Part shown: positions 42,529 to 51,061 of the stretch, one piece after another
Layout: every line of letters starts with the position of its first letter
Position numbering within the stretch: the stretch's first letter is position 1
NCBI GenBank assembly: GCA_965267425.1
Contig: OZ253959.1
Span: 2,294,001 to 2,358,000 of the forward strand
Direction: 5' to 3'
Source: G965267425 sp965267425
Lineage (GTDB): Bacteria > Bacteroidota > Bacteroidia > Flavobacteriales_E > Vicingaceae
DNA length: 64,000 nucleotides
Made by a program: the position numbers and the translations under genes
Notes under the pieces: generated by a model
Databases searched by the model: none
The model's input: only the letters and a program-made list of their open reading frames with translations
Told to the model about the DNA's origin: nothing

Positions 42529-43386
42529 ATGGCGAAAGATAGTATTTTTTTACAAAAATCTTCACTGCAAATTAAGGGTCGATTGATATCATTGGAGCGT
42601 CCATTGGTCATGGGAATTTTAAACGTTACCCCTGATTCTTTTTATGATGGTGGAAAGTTCCTGGATAAAGAAAATGCGTTGCAACAATGCACTCAAATGT
42701 TGGAAGAAGGAGCAGACATAATAGACATTGGAGGCATGTCTACCCGTCCCGGATCTGAGCGTATTTCTGATAATGAAGAATTGCGACGCATCATTCCTAT
42801 AGTTGAATTGATTTCCAAAACGCATCCTGATGCTATCATTTCTTTGGATACTTATCATGGCAAGACGGCTAAGGAGGGATTAGAAACCGGTGCACATATC
42901 ATCAATGATGTTTCCGGAGGAAGTATGGATGATTCGTTGTTTGAAGTCTTGGAACAATACAGACCTCCGTATATTTTAACCCATATTCAGGGCACACCAA
43001 AAGACATGCAGGACAACCCGCACTATGATCAATTGATGGTTGAATTGATCAAATACTTTTCAGAAAAACGCAGGCAGCTTACCAAAATTGGAGTGAATGA
43101 CATCATAATTGATCCAGGATTTGGTTTTGGAAAGACGGTTGAGCATAATTATGATATTCTTCACAATTTAAAGTCCTTGAAAATAATGGACTTGCCGGTA
43201 CTAGTGGGCTTATCAAGAAAGTCCATGTTGTACAAACCGATAGAAAGTGTTCCGGAGAATTCGCTCGAAGCAACGGTTGCCGCCAATACACTAGCGTTAG
43301 TGCAAGGTGCTGATATTTTAAGGGTTCATGATGTCAAGGCGGCCGTTGATACCATTAAAATTGTAAACTTGTCCCAAAACAGTTAA
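42529..43386 (+). CDS. folP: Dihydropteroate synthase
   Basis: 285 aa. The conserved blocks are MGILNVTPDSFYDGG (about residues 28-42), DIIDIGGMSTRPGSE (63-77), ISLDTYHGKTA and IIDPGFGFGKT (about 190), followed by VGLSRKS. It joins 6-hydroxymethyl-dihydropterin diphosphate and p-aminobenzoate in folate synthesis and is the sulfonamide target. It is followed 25 nt later by cdaA on the same strand and is presumably co-transcribed with it, as in many Bacteroidota. Confidence 0.97.
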   Translation: MAKDSIFLQKSSLQIKGRLISLERPLVMGILNVTPDSFYDGGKFLDKENALQQCTQMLEEGADIIDIGGMSTRPGSERISDNEELRRIIPIVELISKTHPDAIISLDTYHGKTAKEGLETGAHIINDVSGGSMDDSLFEVLEQYRPPYILTHIQGTPKDMQDNPHYDQLMVELIKYFSEKRRQLTKIGVNDIIIDPGFGFGKTVEHNYDILHNLKSLKIMDLPVLVGLSRKSMLYKPIESVPENSLEATVAANTLALVQGADILRVHDVKAAVDTIKIVNLSQNS

Positions 43387-43411
43387 TATTGTCGTTACTC
43401 ACAAGTATTGA

Positions 43412-44218
43412 ATGGACTCGATAATTCAAAAGCTCACCAACTTTGACTCTATACATTGGTGGCTGGATATGTTGGATGTACTTCTTGTACTTTTCCTGAC
43501 TTATCAATTGTACAAGCTTGTTAAGGGCACGGCTGCCATCCGAATATTTTTTGGTGCCATTTCCATCTACATGTTATGGCAATTGGTTCAATTCCTGGGA
43601 ATGGAATTGTTAAGTGATATTCTGGGACAGTTCATTGGAGTTGGTGTTATTGCATTGATTGTTGTATTTCAACAAGAAATTCGAAGGTTTCTATTGCTCA
43701 TTGCCACGCCGCAATTTTATAATCGTTTTCGTCTGACGAAGTGGTTTTTTAAATGGAAATGGCAGAATGATGATGTCAATCCAATTGATGTTGATTCCAT
43801 CATTAAAGCATGTACGCGTTTGTCAGAAACCAAAACAGGAGCGCTCATCGTAGTTTCAAAATATGCAGATTTGAAATATTACCACGTTTCAGGCGATGAG
43901 GTGGATGCGCATCTTTCTTCCCGACTACTGGAATCTATTTTCAATAAGGAAAGTCCCTTGCACGATGGAGCGGTTATTGTTTCAGGCAATCGAATTGTAG
44001 CCGCAAGATGTGTATTGCCTGTATCTGAAAAACCAGATATTCCTGCCAATTACGGACTGAGGCACAGAGCTGCTTTGGGCATCACTGAAAACAGCCATGC
44101 GTTGGCCATTGTTGTTTCAGAACAATCAGGAGATATTTCGTTTTGCCGGGGAGGTGTATTTAAAACTAATATTCACCCGTTAGAGTTAAAGACATTGATC
44201 AACTTTGATGTCGACTAA
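43412..44218 (+). CDS. cdaA: Diadenylate cyclase CdaA (c-di-AMP synthase)
   Basis: 268 aa. Three N-terminal transmembrane helices (about residues 20-90) precede the DAC domain. The catalytic DGA motif is at residues 185-187 (SPLHDGAVIVSG) and the RHR motif at 217-219 (YGLRHRAALG). It makes cyclic di-AMP from two ATP and controls potassium, osmotic and cell wall homeostasis. No CdaR or GlmM partner is encoded alongside, which is usual for Bacteroidota. It is coupled with folP. Confidence 0.96.
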   Translation: MDSIIQKLTNFDSIHWWLDMLDVLLVLFLTYQLYKLVKGTAAIRIFFGAISIYMLWQLVQFLGMELLSDILGQFIGVGVIALIVVFQQEIRRFLLLIATPQFYNRFRLTKWFFKWKWQNDDVNPIDVDSIIKACTRLSETKTGALIVVSKYADLKYYHVSGDEVDAHLSSRLLESIFNKESPLHDGAVIVSGNRIVAARCVLPVSEKPDIPANYGLRHRAALGITENSHALAIVVSEQSGDISFCRGGVFKTNIHPLELKTLINFDVD

Positions 44219-44224
44219 GTCAGA

Positions 44225-44785
44225 TTAACTTTCTTGATTTTCCGTTTGATTTTTGGCCTCGAATTCTTTGATAAGGTCTTCAGGCGATTTCCCTAGATTT
44301 TGAATTGAAAATTTAGCACTTTCACTCATGGGGTGATCTGGATATTTGTCGATGAAATCTTCATAAACTGTTTTGGCAGCTCCCATATCACCAACATAAT
44401 TTTCTAATGTAAATCCTTTCATAAATAGTGCATACGCAGCACGTTCATAATCCGGATAGTCATTGCAAACACGATCAAAAAAGGCTACCGCTTCTTTTCC
44501 CTTGTTCAAACTTGCACTCATTTCACCAGCCTTAAACAAATACTCGGCTGCATTTTCGTCATCGGGATTTTCTGTAGCATACATGTCGTAATTTTTAACC
44601 AGTGCAGCTGCTTTTCCGACATTAAAACTGGCTGGATCGGCAAATAGTTCTTCTTCAATAGACGTTATCGACTCCAATCGATCTTCTTTGGAAATACCTT
44701 CTTGGGAATCTGAGGCTCCACCACCACATGCCATTATGACTGCCACCATTAACGCAACCAAGATAATTGAATATGTATTTTTCAT
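44225..44785 (-). CDS. Tetratricopeptide-repeat lipoprotein
   Basis: 186 aa. The lipoprotein signal MKNTYSIILVALMVAVIMAC places the lipidated Cys at residue 20. Three TPR-like helix pairs follow, for example ENAAEYLFKAGEMSASLNKGKEAVAFFDRVCNDYPDYERAAYALFMKG and AKTVYEDFIDKYPDHPMSESAKF. These resemble the YbgF/BamD-type outer membrane scaffold TPRs, but it is shorter than BamD. Its ATG overlaps the def stop (ATGA), so it is translationally coupled to peptide deformylase. Confidence 0.83.
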   Translation of the reverse strand: MKNTYSIILVALMVAVIMACGGGASDSQEGISKEDRLESITSIEEELFADPASFNVGKAAALVKNYDMYATENPDDENAAEYLFKAGEMSASLNKGKEAVAFFDRVCNDYPDYERAAYALFMKGFTLENYVGDMGAAKTVYEDFIDKYPDHPMSESAKFSIQNLGKSPEDLIKEFEAKNQTENQES

Positions 44786-45342
44786 TTTACTAATGGGAAT
44801 TTCATTTTGTAATCAACTTCAATATTGCCTTTTGAAATATTGGTCAATTTACTTTTTAATAATCTTCTTTTCAAAGGTTTGATTCGATCAGTGAATAAAA
44901 TACCTTCGATGTGATCGTATTCGTGTTGTATAATTCTTGCTGCTATGCCTTTGAATGTTTCTTCCTGCAACTGAAATTTTTCATCAAAATATTCCAAACG
45001 GATTTCTGGTTCGCGAATTACATCTTCGCGAATTCCCGGAATACTCAGGCAGCCTTCATTGAATGTCCATTTTTCCCCGGTCTCATCAATCATTTCCGGA
45101 TTGATAAATACTTTTTTGAATCCTTCCAGAGAAGGTTCATCTTCGGCAAATGCAGATGCATCTACAACAAATAAACGAATGGATTTTCCAATTTGAGGAG
45201 CTGCAAGTCCAACACCATTTGCTTCATACATGGTTTCAAACATATCAGCAATCAATTCTTCCAGGAAAGGGTAATCACTTTCAATCTCTTCCGCTTCCTT
45301 TTTTAATACCGGGTCTCCGTATGCAACAATGGGTAAAATCAT
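44782..45342 (-). CDS. def: Peptide deformylase
   Basis: 186 aa. Motif 1 GVGLAAPQIG (residues 43-52), motif 2 EGCLSIPG (96-103) with the metal-ligand Cys98, and motif 3 QHEYDHIEG (139-147) with the two ligand His and catalytic Glu are all intact. It removes the formyl group from nascent polypeptides. An acidic insertion, AFAEDEPSLEGFKKV, is typical of the Bacteroidota enzyme. It lies 44 nt after ruvX and shares its stop with the TPR lipoprotein. Confidence 0.97.
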   Translation of the reverse strand: MILPIVAYGDPVLKKEAEEIESDYPFLEELIADMFETMYEANGVGLAAPQIGKSIRLFVVDASAFAEDEPSLEGFKKVFINPEMIDETGEKWTFNEGCLSIPGIREDVIREPEIRLEYFDEKFQLQEETFKGIAARIIQHEYDHIEGILFTDRIKPLKRRLLKSKLTNISKGNIEVDYKMKFPLVK

Positions 45343-45386
45343 AGGCGCAAATTTAATACCAAAGCATTTAAAATTTCAAACTGTAT

Positions 45387-45800
45387 TTAATTTCGTGTTT
45401 CAAGATAGGATTGCAGTATTAAGGCCGCACTAATTTTATCCGTATTTCCTTTGTCTGCTCTTTTAGACTTCTTAATACCGGCTTCCAACATTGCTTTTTT
45501 TGCCATAACGGACGTTAGTCTTTCATCGATCGTCTCGATATCCAGCCCTTTGAACCTTTTTTGTAAATGCTTGACAAAATTATTTACTGCTTCAGTGACA
45601 TCGGTGGGCTGACCTTTTAAATCCAAAGGAAATCCTACAACAATACAGTCCACTTGATTGCTTGAAACATATTCTTCCAGGAAGGCAATTATTTCTGACG
45701 AATGAATGGTGGTTAAGGGTGACGCAATAATTGCTAAATCATCCGTTTCTGCGAGGCCTATCCTCTTTTTGCCATAATCAATTGCGAGAATCTTTCCCAT
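45387..45800 (-). CDS. ruvX: RuvX/YqgF-family pre-16S rRNA nuclease
   Basis: 137 aa. The RNase H-like fold has LAIDYGKKRIGLAETD with catalytic Asp near residue 7, VVGFPLDLKG in the middle and IDERLTSVMA near 98 with the conserved Glu. It matures the 5' end of 16S rRNA (formerly called a putative Holliday junction resolvase). The ATG at 45800 is preferred over 45812, because the predicted transcription start from the promoter at 45814-45846 is near 45809. Confidence 0.94.
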   Translation of the reverse strand: MGKILAIDYGKKRIGLAETDDLAIIASPLTTIHSSEIIAFLEEYVSSNQVDCIVVGFPLDLKGQPTDVTEAVNNFVKHLQKRFKGLDIETIDERLTSVMAKKAMLEAGIKKSKRADKGNTDKISAALILQSYLETRN

Positions 45801-45813
45801 ACCGTTATTCATG

Positions 45814-45846
45814 CAAAATTACATATTGTAATTAAATGATTTCAAA
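45814..45846 (-). promoter_or_regulatory. Bacteroidota-type promoter of ruvX-def
   Basis: On the minus strand TTTG (45846-45843), a 21-nt spacer and TAATTTTG (45821-45814) fit the -33/-7 consensus. The predicted start is near 45809, 9 nt before the ruvX ATG. Confidence 0.6.
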
Positions 45847-45860
45847 GCCTAAAATTGGCG

Positions 45861-45868
45861 TATCTTTG
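45861..45868 (+). promoter_or_regulatory. -7 element of the ribBA promoter
   Basis: TATCTTTG fits TAnnTTTG, and the start near 45872 gives a leader of about 12 nt. No clear -33 TTTG is seen. The element lies inside the longer reading frame and thereby supports the ATG at 45884. Confidence 0.5.
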
Positions 45869-45883
45869 CATAAAAATTGCATC

Positions 45884-47095
45884 ATGGAAATTAAGCTGAA
45901 TACTGTGGAAGAGGCCATTGAGGACATCCGTCAGGGAAAGGCCGTTATTGTGGTTGATGATGAGGATCGTGAAAACGAAGGTGATTTTGTTGCCGCTGCA
46001 GAAATGGCAACTCCTGAGTTGATCAATTTCATGGCAACCCATGGAAGAGGGTTGATTTGTGCTCCATTGGTAGAACAGCGATGTGAGGATTTGGGACTCG
46101 AATTGCTTACAAAAAAGAATACGTCAGCTTATGAAACCCCCTTCACCATTTCCGTTGATTTAATTGGACATGGTTGTACCACTGGTATTTCGGCTTCAGA
46201 CCGTTCAAAAACGGTACAAGCACTTGCCAATCCAGAAACACAGCCTGATGATCTGGCACGACCTGGTCATATTTTTCCATTAAAAGCGAAGGTAGGTGGT
46301 GTTTTGCGTAGAGCTGGCCACACGGAAGCAGCCATTGATTTAGCGCGACTTGCTGGATTCTCACCAGCTGGAGTAATTGTTGAAATCATGAATGAAGATG
46401 GCTCCATGGCTCGACTTCCAGAACTCACGGAAATTGCCAAAAAGTTTGACCTAAAGCTAATATCCATTGAGGATATGATCGCTTACCGCATGTCGAATGA
46501 ACGATTGATTGAAAAGGAAGTGGAAGTGAATATGCCAACAGAATTTGGAGAATTTAAATTGGCAGCTTATCGCCAAACCACTAATGGTCAAGAACATTTG
46601 GCACTGGTAAAAGGTTCCTGGGAACCAGAAGAAGCGGTAATGGTGCGCGTACACTCTTCTTGCATGACAGGCGATATCTTCGGATCATGCAGATGTGATT
46701 GTGGACCACAATTACACAAAGCCATGCAAATGGTTGAAGAAGAAGGTAAAGGAGTGATCGTATACATGAATCAGGAAGGAAGAGGAATTGGTCTTTTAAA
46801 TAAATTAAAGGCGTATAAGCTTCAGGAAAATGGCTATGATACAGTAGAAGCCAACGAAAAGTTAGGCTTTAAGCACGATGAAAGAGATTATGGTGTGGGT
46901 GCACAAATTCTTAGAGATCTTGGTGTTCGAAAAATTAAGTTGCTTTCAAACAATCCTAAAAAACGAACAGGATTGATTGGATACGGCCTGGAAATTGTAG
47001 ATAACCTGCCCATCGAAATTGAGTCAAACGTACACAACAAAGAATACCTCGAAACTAAACGTGATAAAATGGGGCATTCAATCAACGTTAGATGA
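45884..47095 (+). CDS. ribBA: Bifunctional 3,4-dihydroxy-2-butanone-4-phosphate synthase / GTP cyclohydrolase II
   Basis: 403 aa fusion. The RibB half (about residues 1-205) has DDEDRENEGDFV with the metal-binding acidic residues and RAGHTEAAIDLARLAG. The RibA half (about 210-403) has VRVHSSCMTGDIFGSCRCDCG, which supplies the zinc Cys ligands, then YMNQEGRGIGL. Together they start the two branches of riboflavin synthesis. The ATG at 45884 follows a -7 promoter box; the frame from 45836 would begin upstream of that box. Confidence 0.97.
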   Translation: MEIKLNTVEEAIEDIRQGKAVIVVDDEDRENEGDFVAAAEMATPELINFMATHGRGLICAPLVEQRCEDLGLELLTKKNTSAYETPFTISVDLIGHGCTTGISASDRSKTVQALANPETQPDDLARPGHIFPLKAKVGGVLRRAGHTEAAIDLARLAGFSPAGVIVEIMNEDGSMARLPELTEIAKKFDLKLISIEDMIAYRMSNERLIEKEVEVNMPTEFGEFKLAAYRQTTNGQEHLALVKGSWEPEEAVMVRVHSSCMTGDIFGSCRCDCGPQLHKAMQMVEEEGKGVIVYMNQEGRGIGLLNKLKAYKLQENGYDTVEANEKLGFKHDERDYGVGAQILRDLGVRKIKLLSNNPKKRTGLIGYGLEIVDNLPIEIESNVHNKEYLETKRDKMGHSINVR

Positions 47096-47106
47096 ATTAA
47101 TTCGTT

Positions 47107-48207
47107 TTGAAAAAAATGCCATGGCTTTCAGGATTACTCATTTTCCTGAATATTGCGATTCTTCTGATTTTACATTTATCATGGTTGGCAGTTGCCATCG
47201 ACCCAAATGAATTTTCGTGGTTTGCTTTTTTTGGGCTCATCTTTCCTTATTCATTGATCATATGTCTTTTGTTTTCCTTCATTTGGTGGTTAAAAAAGAA
47301 GCGCTATGCATGGGTCAATTTATTGCTTGTGGCTCCTACATTTATTTTGTTTCAACGATTATATAAGGTATTTCCGGCCACAGAAGAATTGCTGGAAGAA
47401 GACATTCAAATAACGTCCTACAATGTCAGAAATTTTGATTTGTACAACTGGTCGAATAACAATGAAACCAAAAATCAAATCATGGACTTTTTGAAGTTGA
47501 CGGACCCCGATATATTGTGCATTCAGGAGTTTTTTAATACCACCGATCCACTTCATGATTTTAAAACATTGGAAATTCTGGAAGACGAATTAAAGGCATC
47601 ACATTCCCACATCGACTATACCAATACGGTGAATGGAACTGAAAATTGGGGAATTGCCACATTTTCGGCATATCCAATTGTTGCTAAACATGAATTGCGA
47701 TTTCCGTTAAGTCCCAATAACATATGTATCATCACCGATGTTCTACACAACCAGGATACGTTAAGGATTTACAATGTCCATTTGGCATCCATCCATTTTG
47801 ATCGAGACGACTATTCTTTTTTAAGAGAAAAACAACCCCCCGTTGATAAACAACAAGTTGTTGGATGGGGAAAGATTCTGAAAAAGCTGAACAAGGCGTA
47901 TAAGCTGCGGGCCATTCAAGTGAATTCCATTTTGGAAAATATTGAAGAAAGCCCCTACCCTGTTATTTTATGTGGTGATTTTAATGACATCCCAATATCC
48001 TATGCTTATCAGCAGTTTTCTGAGCATCTTAATGATGCTTTTTTGGAATCTGGTTCAGGTGAAGGAAGAACATACAACGGAATATTTCCTTCGTATCGAA
48101 TTGATTATATTTTTTCAGATGTTAACTTCTCCAGCTATAATTTTAAGGTGCACCCGGAAAAACATTCAGACCACTATCCCATTAGCGCAACGCTGAGAAA
48201 ACTATAA
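47107..48207 (+). CDS. Endonuclease/exonuclease/phosphatase-family membrane protein
   Basis: 366 aa. Three N-terminal transmembrane helices (about residues 5-95) precede an EEP catalytic domain. TSYNVRNF (about 105), PDILCIQEFF with the metal-binding Glu (about 138), VHLASIHFD, VILCGDFNDIP (about 280) and YRIDYIFSD...HSDHYPI (about 335-355) are the family motifs. Bacteroidota members hydrolyse phosphodiesters of nucleic acids or lipids; the substrate is unknown. The frame begins with TTG at 47107; an ATG nine bases on (47116) is an alternative. It starts 11 nt after ribBA. Confidence 0.88.
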   Translation: MKKMPWLSGLLIFLNIAILLILHLSWLAVAIDPNEFSWFAFFGLIFPYSLIICLLFSFIWWLKKKRYAWVNLLLVAPTFILFQRLYKVFPATEELLEEDIQITSYNVRNFDLYNWSNNNETKNQIMDFLKLTDPDILCIQEFFNTTDPLHDFKTLEILEDELKASHSHIDYTNTVNGTENWGIATFSAYPIVAKHELRFPLSPNNICIITDVLHNQDTLRIYNVHLASIHFDRDDYSFLREKQPPVDKQQVVGWGKILKKLNKAYKLRAIQVNSILENIEESPYPVILCGDFNDIPISYAYQQFSEHLNDAFLESGSGEGRTYNGIFPSYRIDYIFSDVNFSSYNFKVHPEKHSDHYPISATLRKL

Positions 48208-49047
48208 TGTTGAAAGAACATCCTTGAGAGACATGTTGTCTTTCAACCGAACACCTCGTTCTGTATGCTGAACCGTGCAACATTCATTTACAGAATCATG
48301 CTCTAAATAAAGAATGAATTCTTCGTCTGCCGCCTTCTTCATGAACTCAGCCTTTTCAGATAAGGTAATCAAAGGGCGTGTATCATAGCCCATAACATAA
48401 GCCAGTGGAATATGTCCAACTGATGGAAGTAAGTCTGCCATAAAGACCATCGTTTTGCCATTCAATTGCAAATGCGGCAGCATCTGCGCTTCAGTATGTC
48501 CATTAACCTCAATGAATTTAAAAGCATCAAATCCATCCACATCTGCAAATTTCAAATGACCCGATTCCTGCATGGGAATAATATTGTCCTTTAAGAATGA
48601 AGCTTTTTCCCTGTCGTTGGGTTCTGTTGCCCATTTCCAATGTTTGCTGTTTGACCAATACGTCGCATTTCGAAATGTTGGCTCAAATTTCGTACGATCC
48701 CGATTCCATTTGATTCCTCCCCCACAATGGTCAAAATGTAAGTGCGTCAAAAAAACATCTGTAATGTCGTCTGGTTCAAAACCATGATGGTTCAACGATC
48801 GAATAAGCGAATCATCGCCATGCAGATAATAATAGCTGAAAAACTTTTCACTTTGCTTGTCACCAATTCCATTGTCAATCAAAATGAGTCTCCCTTTATC
48901 TTCCACCAACAAACATCGCATAGACCAACTGCACATATTGTTTTCATCAGCTGGATTGGTTTTGGACCAGATGGATTTGGGAACTACGCCAAACATGGCA
49001 CCACCATCCAGTTTAAAATTTCCGCAATTTATGGGGTATAAATTCAT
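48202..49047 (-). CDS. MBL-fold metallo-hydrolase
   Basis: 281 aa. The zinc motif THLHFDHCGG (HxHxDH) is near residue 101 and further His ligands are in EVNGHTEAQM (about 185) and LYLEHDSVNE. The overall length and the opening INCGNFKLDGGAMFGVVPKSIWSK resemble the lactonase/AHL-lactonase-like and MBLAC groups, but the substrate is not certain. The start at 49047 avoids an unlikely N-terminal extension. Its stop overlaps that of the EEP gene by six bases. Confidence 0.9.
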   Translation of the reverse strand: MNLYPINCGNFKLDGGAMFGVVPKSIWSKTNPADENNMCSWSMRCLLVEDKGRLILIDNGIGDKQSEKFFSYYYLHGDDSLIRSLNHHGFEPDDITDVFLTHLHFDHCGGGIKWNRDRTKFEPTFRNATYWSNSKHWKWATEPNDREKASFLKDNIIPMQESGHLKFADVDGFDAFKFIEVNGHTEAQMLPHLQLNGKTMVFMADLLPSVGHIPLAYVMGYDTRPLITLSEKAEFMKKAADEEFILYLEHDSVNECCTVQHTERGVRLKDNMSLKDVLSTL

Positions 49048-49110
49048 CGCTTTTTTTACGAAAATAGTGAGAATATCTGTGTGAGTTAACGGTCTCAAAA
49101 CAGAAAATTC

Positions 49111-49118
49111 TATTTTTG
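49111..49118 (+). promoter_or_regulatory. -7 element upstream of the Mur ligase gene
   Basis: TATTTTTG fits TAnnTTTG and would start transcription near 49123, about 70 nt before the ATG. No matching -33 element is seen, so this is a weak call. Confidence 0.35.
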
Positions 49119-49192
49119 CCTATACCGATTGATTTTGTGCTATTTACAATATCCTCTATTTGCTTTGGCGTATTAAACTTTTCGTTTGACCT

Positions 49193-50548
49193 ATGAGAAT
49201 TCATTTTATTGCTATTGGAGGTGCCGCCATGCACAATTTGGCCATTGCGCTTAAAAAGAATGGCCATGAAGTCACAGGTTCCGATGATCATTTATTTGAC
49301 CCATCAAAATCTCGTTTAGCTGAAGCCGGATTGCTACCTTCCAAAGAAGGTTGGGACGCTGAGGTTATCACAAATGACATTGACAAAATAATTTTGGGTA
49401 TGCACGCCCGAAAAGACAATCCAGAACTCTTGCGAGCTCAGGAATTAGGTCTTTCAATTGTCTCTTTTCCCGAATTTATTTTCGAAGCATCCAAGGATAA
49501 AAGAAGAATTGTTATTGGCGGGAGTCATGGTAAAACCACCATTACTTCCATGATATTGCATTGTCTAAATGCCATGAATATTGATTTTGATTATCTGGTA
49601 GGGGCGAATATTGCCGGATTTGATACCATGGTTCGATTGAGTGATGCACCAGTGATCATTCTGGAGGGTGATGAATACTTATCTTCTCCACTTGACAGTT
49701 CTCCTAAGTTTCATTGGTACAGACCACATGTAGCATTAATCAGCGGAATAGCATGGGATCATGCGAATGTATATCCCGATATTGAAAAATACGAAGGTGC
49801 TTTTGAAAAATTTCTTGAATTGATTGAGGAAGAAGGAACACTGATCTATTTTGAAGATGATCCTGCGGTTAAAATCATGGCAAAATTTCTCAAACGCTCA
49901 GTCAAATGTTTACCGTATACCAGTCCGGATTATGAAATTGTAGATGGGATAACGGTGGTTAGCACATCAGAAGGGAAGATAGAATTGCCGGTGTTTGGTG
50001 AACACAACATGCAAAATTTGCAAGCTGCCATGATGATATGTGCCGAGTTGGGTGTAAGTGAGCATGATTTCTTCAACAGCATTCAAGACTTTACCGGTGC
50101 TTCCAATCGCCTCGAAAACATTGCCAGTAATGACCGGAAATCCGTATATAAGGATTTTGCTCATTCACCTTCCAAAGTAAAGGCTACCGTGGAAGCCTGT
50201 AAAAGCCAGTTTGCGGATAGAAAATTGGTAGCATGCCTGGAATTACATACGTATAGCAGTCTGAATATCAACTTCATTGATCAGTACGCGGGTTCCTTGA
50301 ACGAGGCTGATTTGGCTTTTGTCTATTTTAGTCCGGAGGTGGTAGCCAGAAAAAAATTACCTGCCATAACTGCTGAATACGTTAAGGAATGTTTTGAGAA
50401 TGATCAGCTCGAAGTATTCACAGATTCTTCTGAACTTAAGGAAGCATTGATGAAAGCTGATTCTTCCAACGCCAATTTATTGATTATGAGTTCAGGGAAT
50501 TTTGACAACCTGGACATTCAATCCATTGCTGATCATTGGATAGGTTAA
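49193..50548 (+). CDS. mpl: Mur ligase, Mpl-like (UDP-MurNAc : tripeptide ligase)
   Basis: 451 aa. The Rossmann-like N-terminal domain starts IHFIAIGGAAMHNLAIALKKNGHEVTGSD, the ATP-binding GGSHGKTTITSMI is near residue 105, and VILEGDEYLSSPLD and HANVYPD mark the central domain. The C-terminal domain has YKDFAHSPSKVKATVEA. The order and the DEY motif fit murein peptide ligase Mpl, which recycles the tripeptide L-Ala-gamma-D-Glu-meso-Dap onto UDP-MurNAc, better than MurC. The distinction rests on recall of the family, so MurC-like activity cannot be excluded. Confidence 0.85.
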   Translation: MRIHFIAIGGAAMHNLAIALKKNGHEVTGSDDHLFDPSKSRLAEAGLLPSKEGWDAEVITNDIDKIILGMHARKDNPELLRAQELGLSIVSFPEFIFEASKDKRRIVIGGSHGKTTITSMILHCLNAMNIDFDYLVGANIAGFDTMVRLSDAPVIILEGDEYLSSPLDSSPKFHWYRPHVALISGIAWDHANVYPDIEKYEGAFEKFLELIEEEGTLIYFEDDPAVKIMAKFLKRSVKCLPYTSPDYEIVDGITVVSTSEGKIELPVFGEHNMQNLQAAMMICAELGVSEHDFFNSIQDFTGASNRLENIASNDRKSVYKDFAHSPSKVKATVEACKSQFADRKLVACLELHTYSSLNINFIDQYAGSLNEADLAFVYFSPEVVARKKLPAITAEYVKECFENDQLEVFTDSSELKEALMKADSSNANLLIMSSGNFDNLDIQSIADHWIG

Positions 50549-51051
50549 ACCTTCCAAATATTCATCTTTTTTACAAGTAGAGATAGGATAATTGAGTATA
50601 CAGTGCCCGCCATTAATAATGCAAATGTGGTAAATGCTGCGTAGATCTTAAGGTTGAATGTAAACTCCAAACCCTGGCGGGTATTCTCAATATCGTACTC
50701 GGGATGTGTCTCTTTATATTCTGAAGCTATCAACATTCTTTCTTCAATAGCTTTGCTCAAATAATCAGGTTCTATCAAAGAAAAGTGAATCAGTACGGTT
50801 ACGGTGACAAGCAATGCGTATATCCCTGCAATTCTCATACCCGCAAGAATATCATCCTTTACCGATGAATTTCTAATTGCCATTTTGTGATTTCGAATAC
50901 CGAAATACGTGCCAGATAAAATGATTAACAGGTGTCCAAATACAGTATACATTCTGATTTGATCACCATCTACCAAGGTGACATACAATAGCAGTTTGAT
51001 CAAAATAGCCATCATTGTCATAATGATGGCTATGTTAAAAGAATTTTTCAC
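50545..51051 (-). CDS. DUF4199-like integral membrane protein
   Basis: 168 aa with four hydrophobic helices. The layout, with GTYFGIRNHKMAIRN after the second helix and DDILAGMRIAGIYALLV leading into the third, agrees with DUF4199, a Bacteroidota-specific family of unknown function. It is divergent from nothing and lies 10 nt downstream of rho on the same strand, and its stop overlaps that of the Mur ligase in the palindrome TTAA. Confidence 0.7.
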   Translation of the reverse strand: MKNSFNIAIIMTMMAILIKLLLYVTLVDGDQIRMYTVFGHLLIILSGTYFGIRNHKMAIRNSSVKDDILAGMRIAGIYALLVTVTVLIHFSLIEPDYLSKAIEERMLIASEYKETHPEYDIENTRQGLEFTFNLKIYAAFTTFALLMAGTVYSIILSLLVKKMNIWKV

Positions 51052-51061
51052 AAATCAAGAT

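Noticed and set aside
46143..46467. Minus-strand frames of 66-73 codons inside ribBA
   Set aside because: They are shadows of ribBA, whose motifs are complete on the plus strand.
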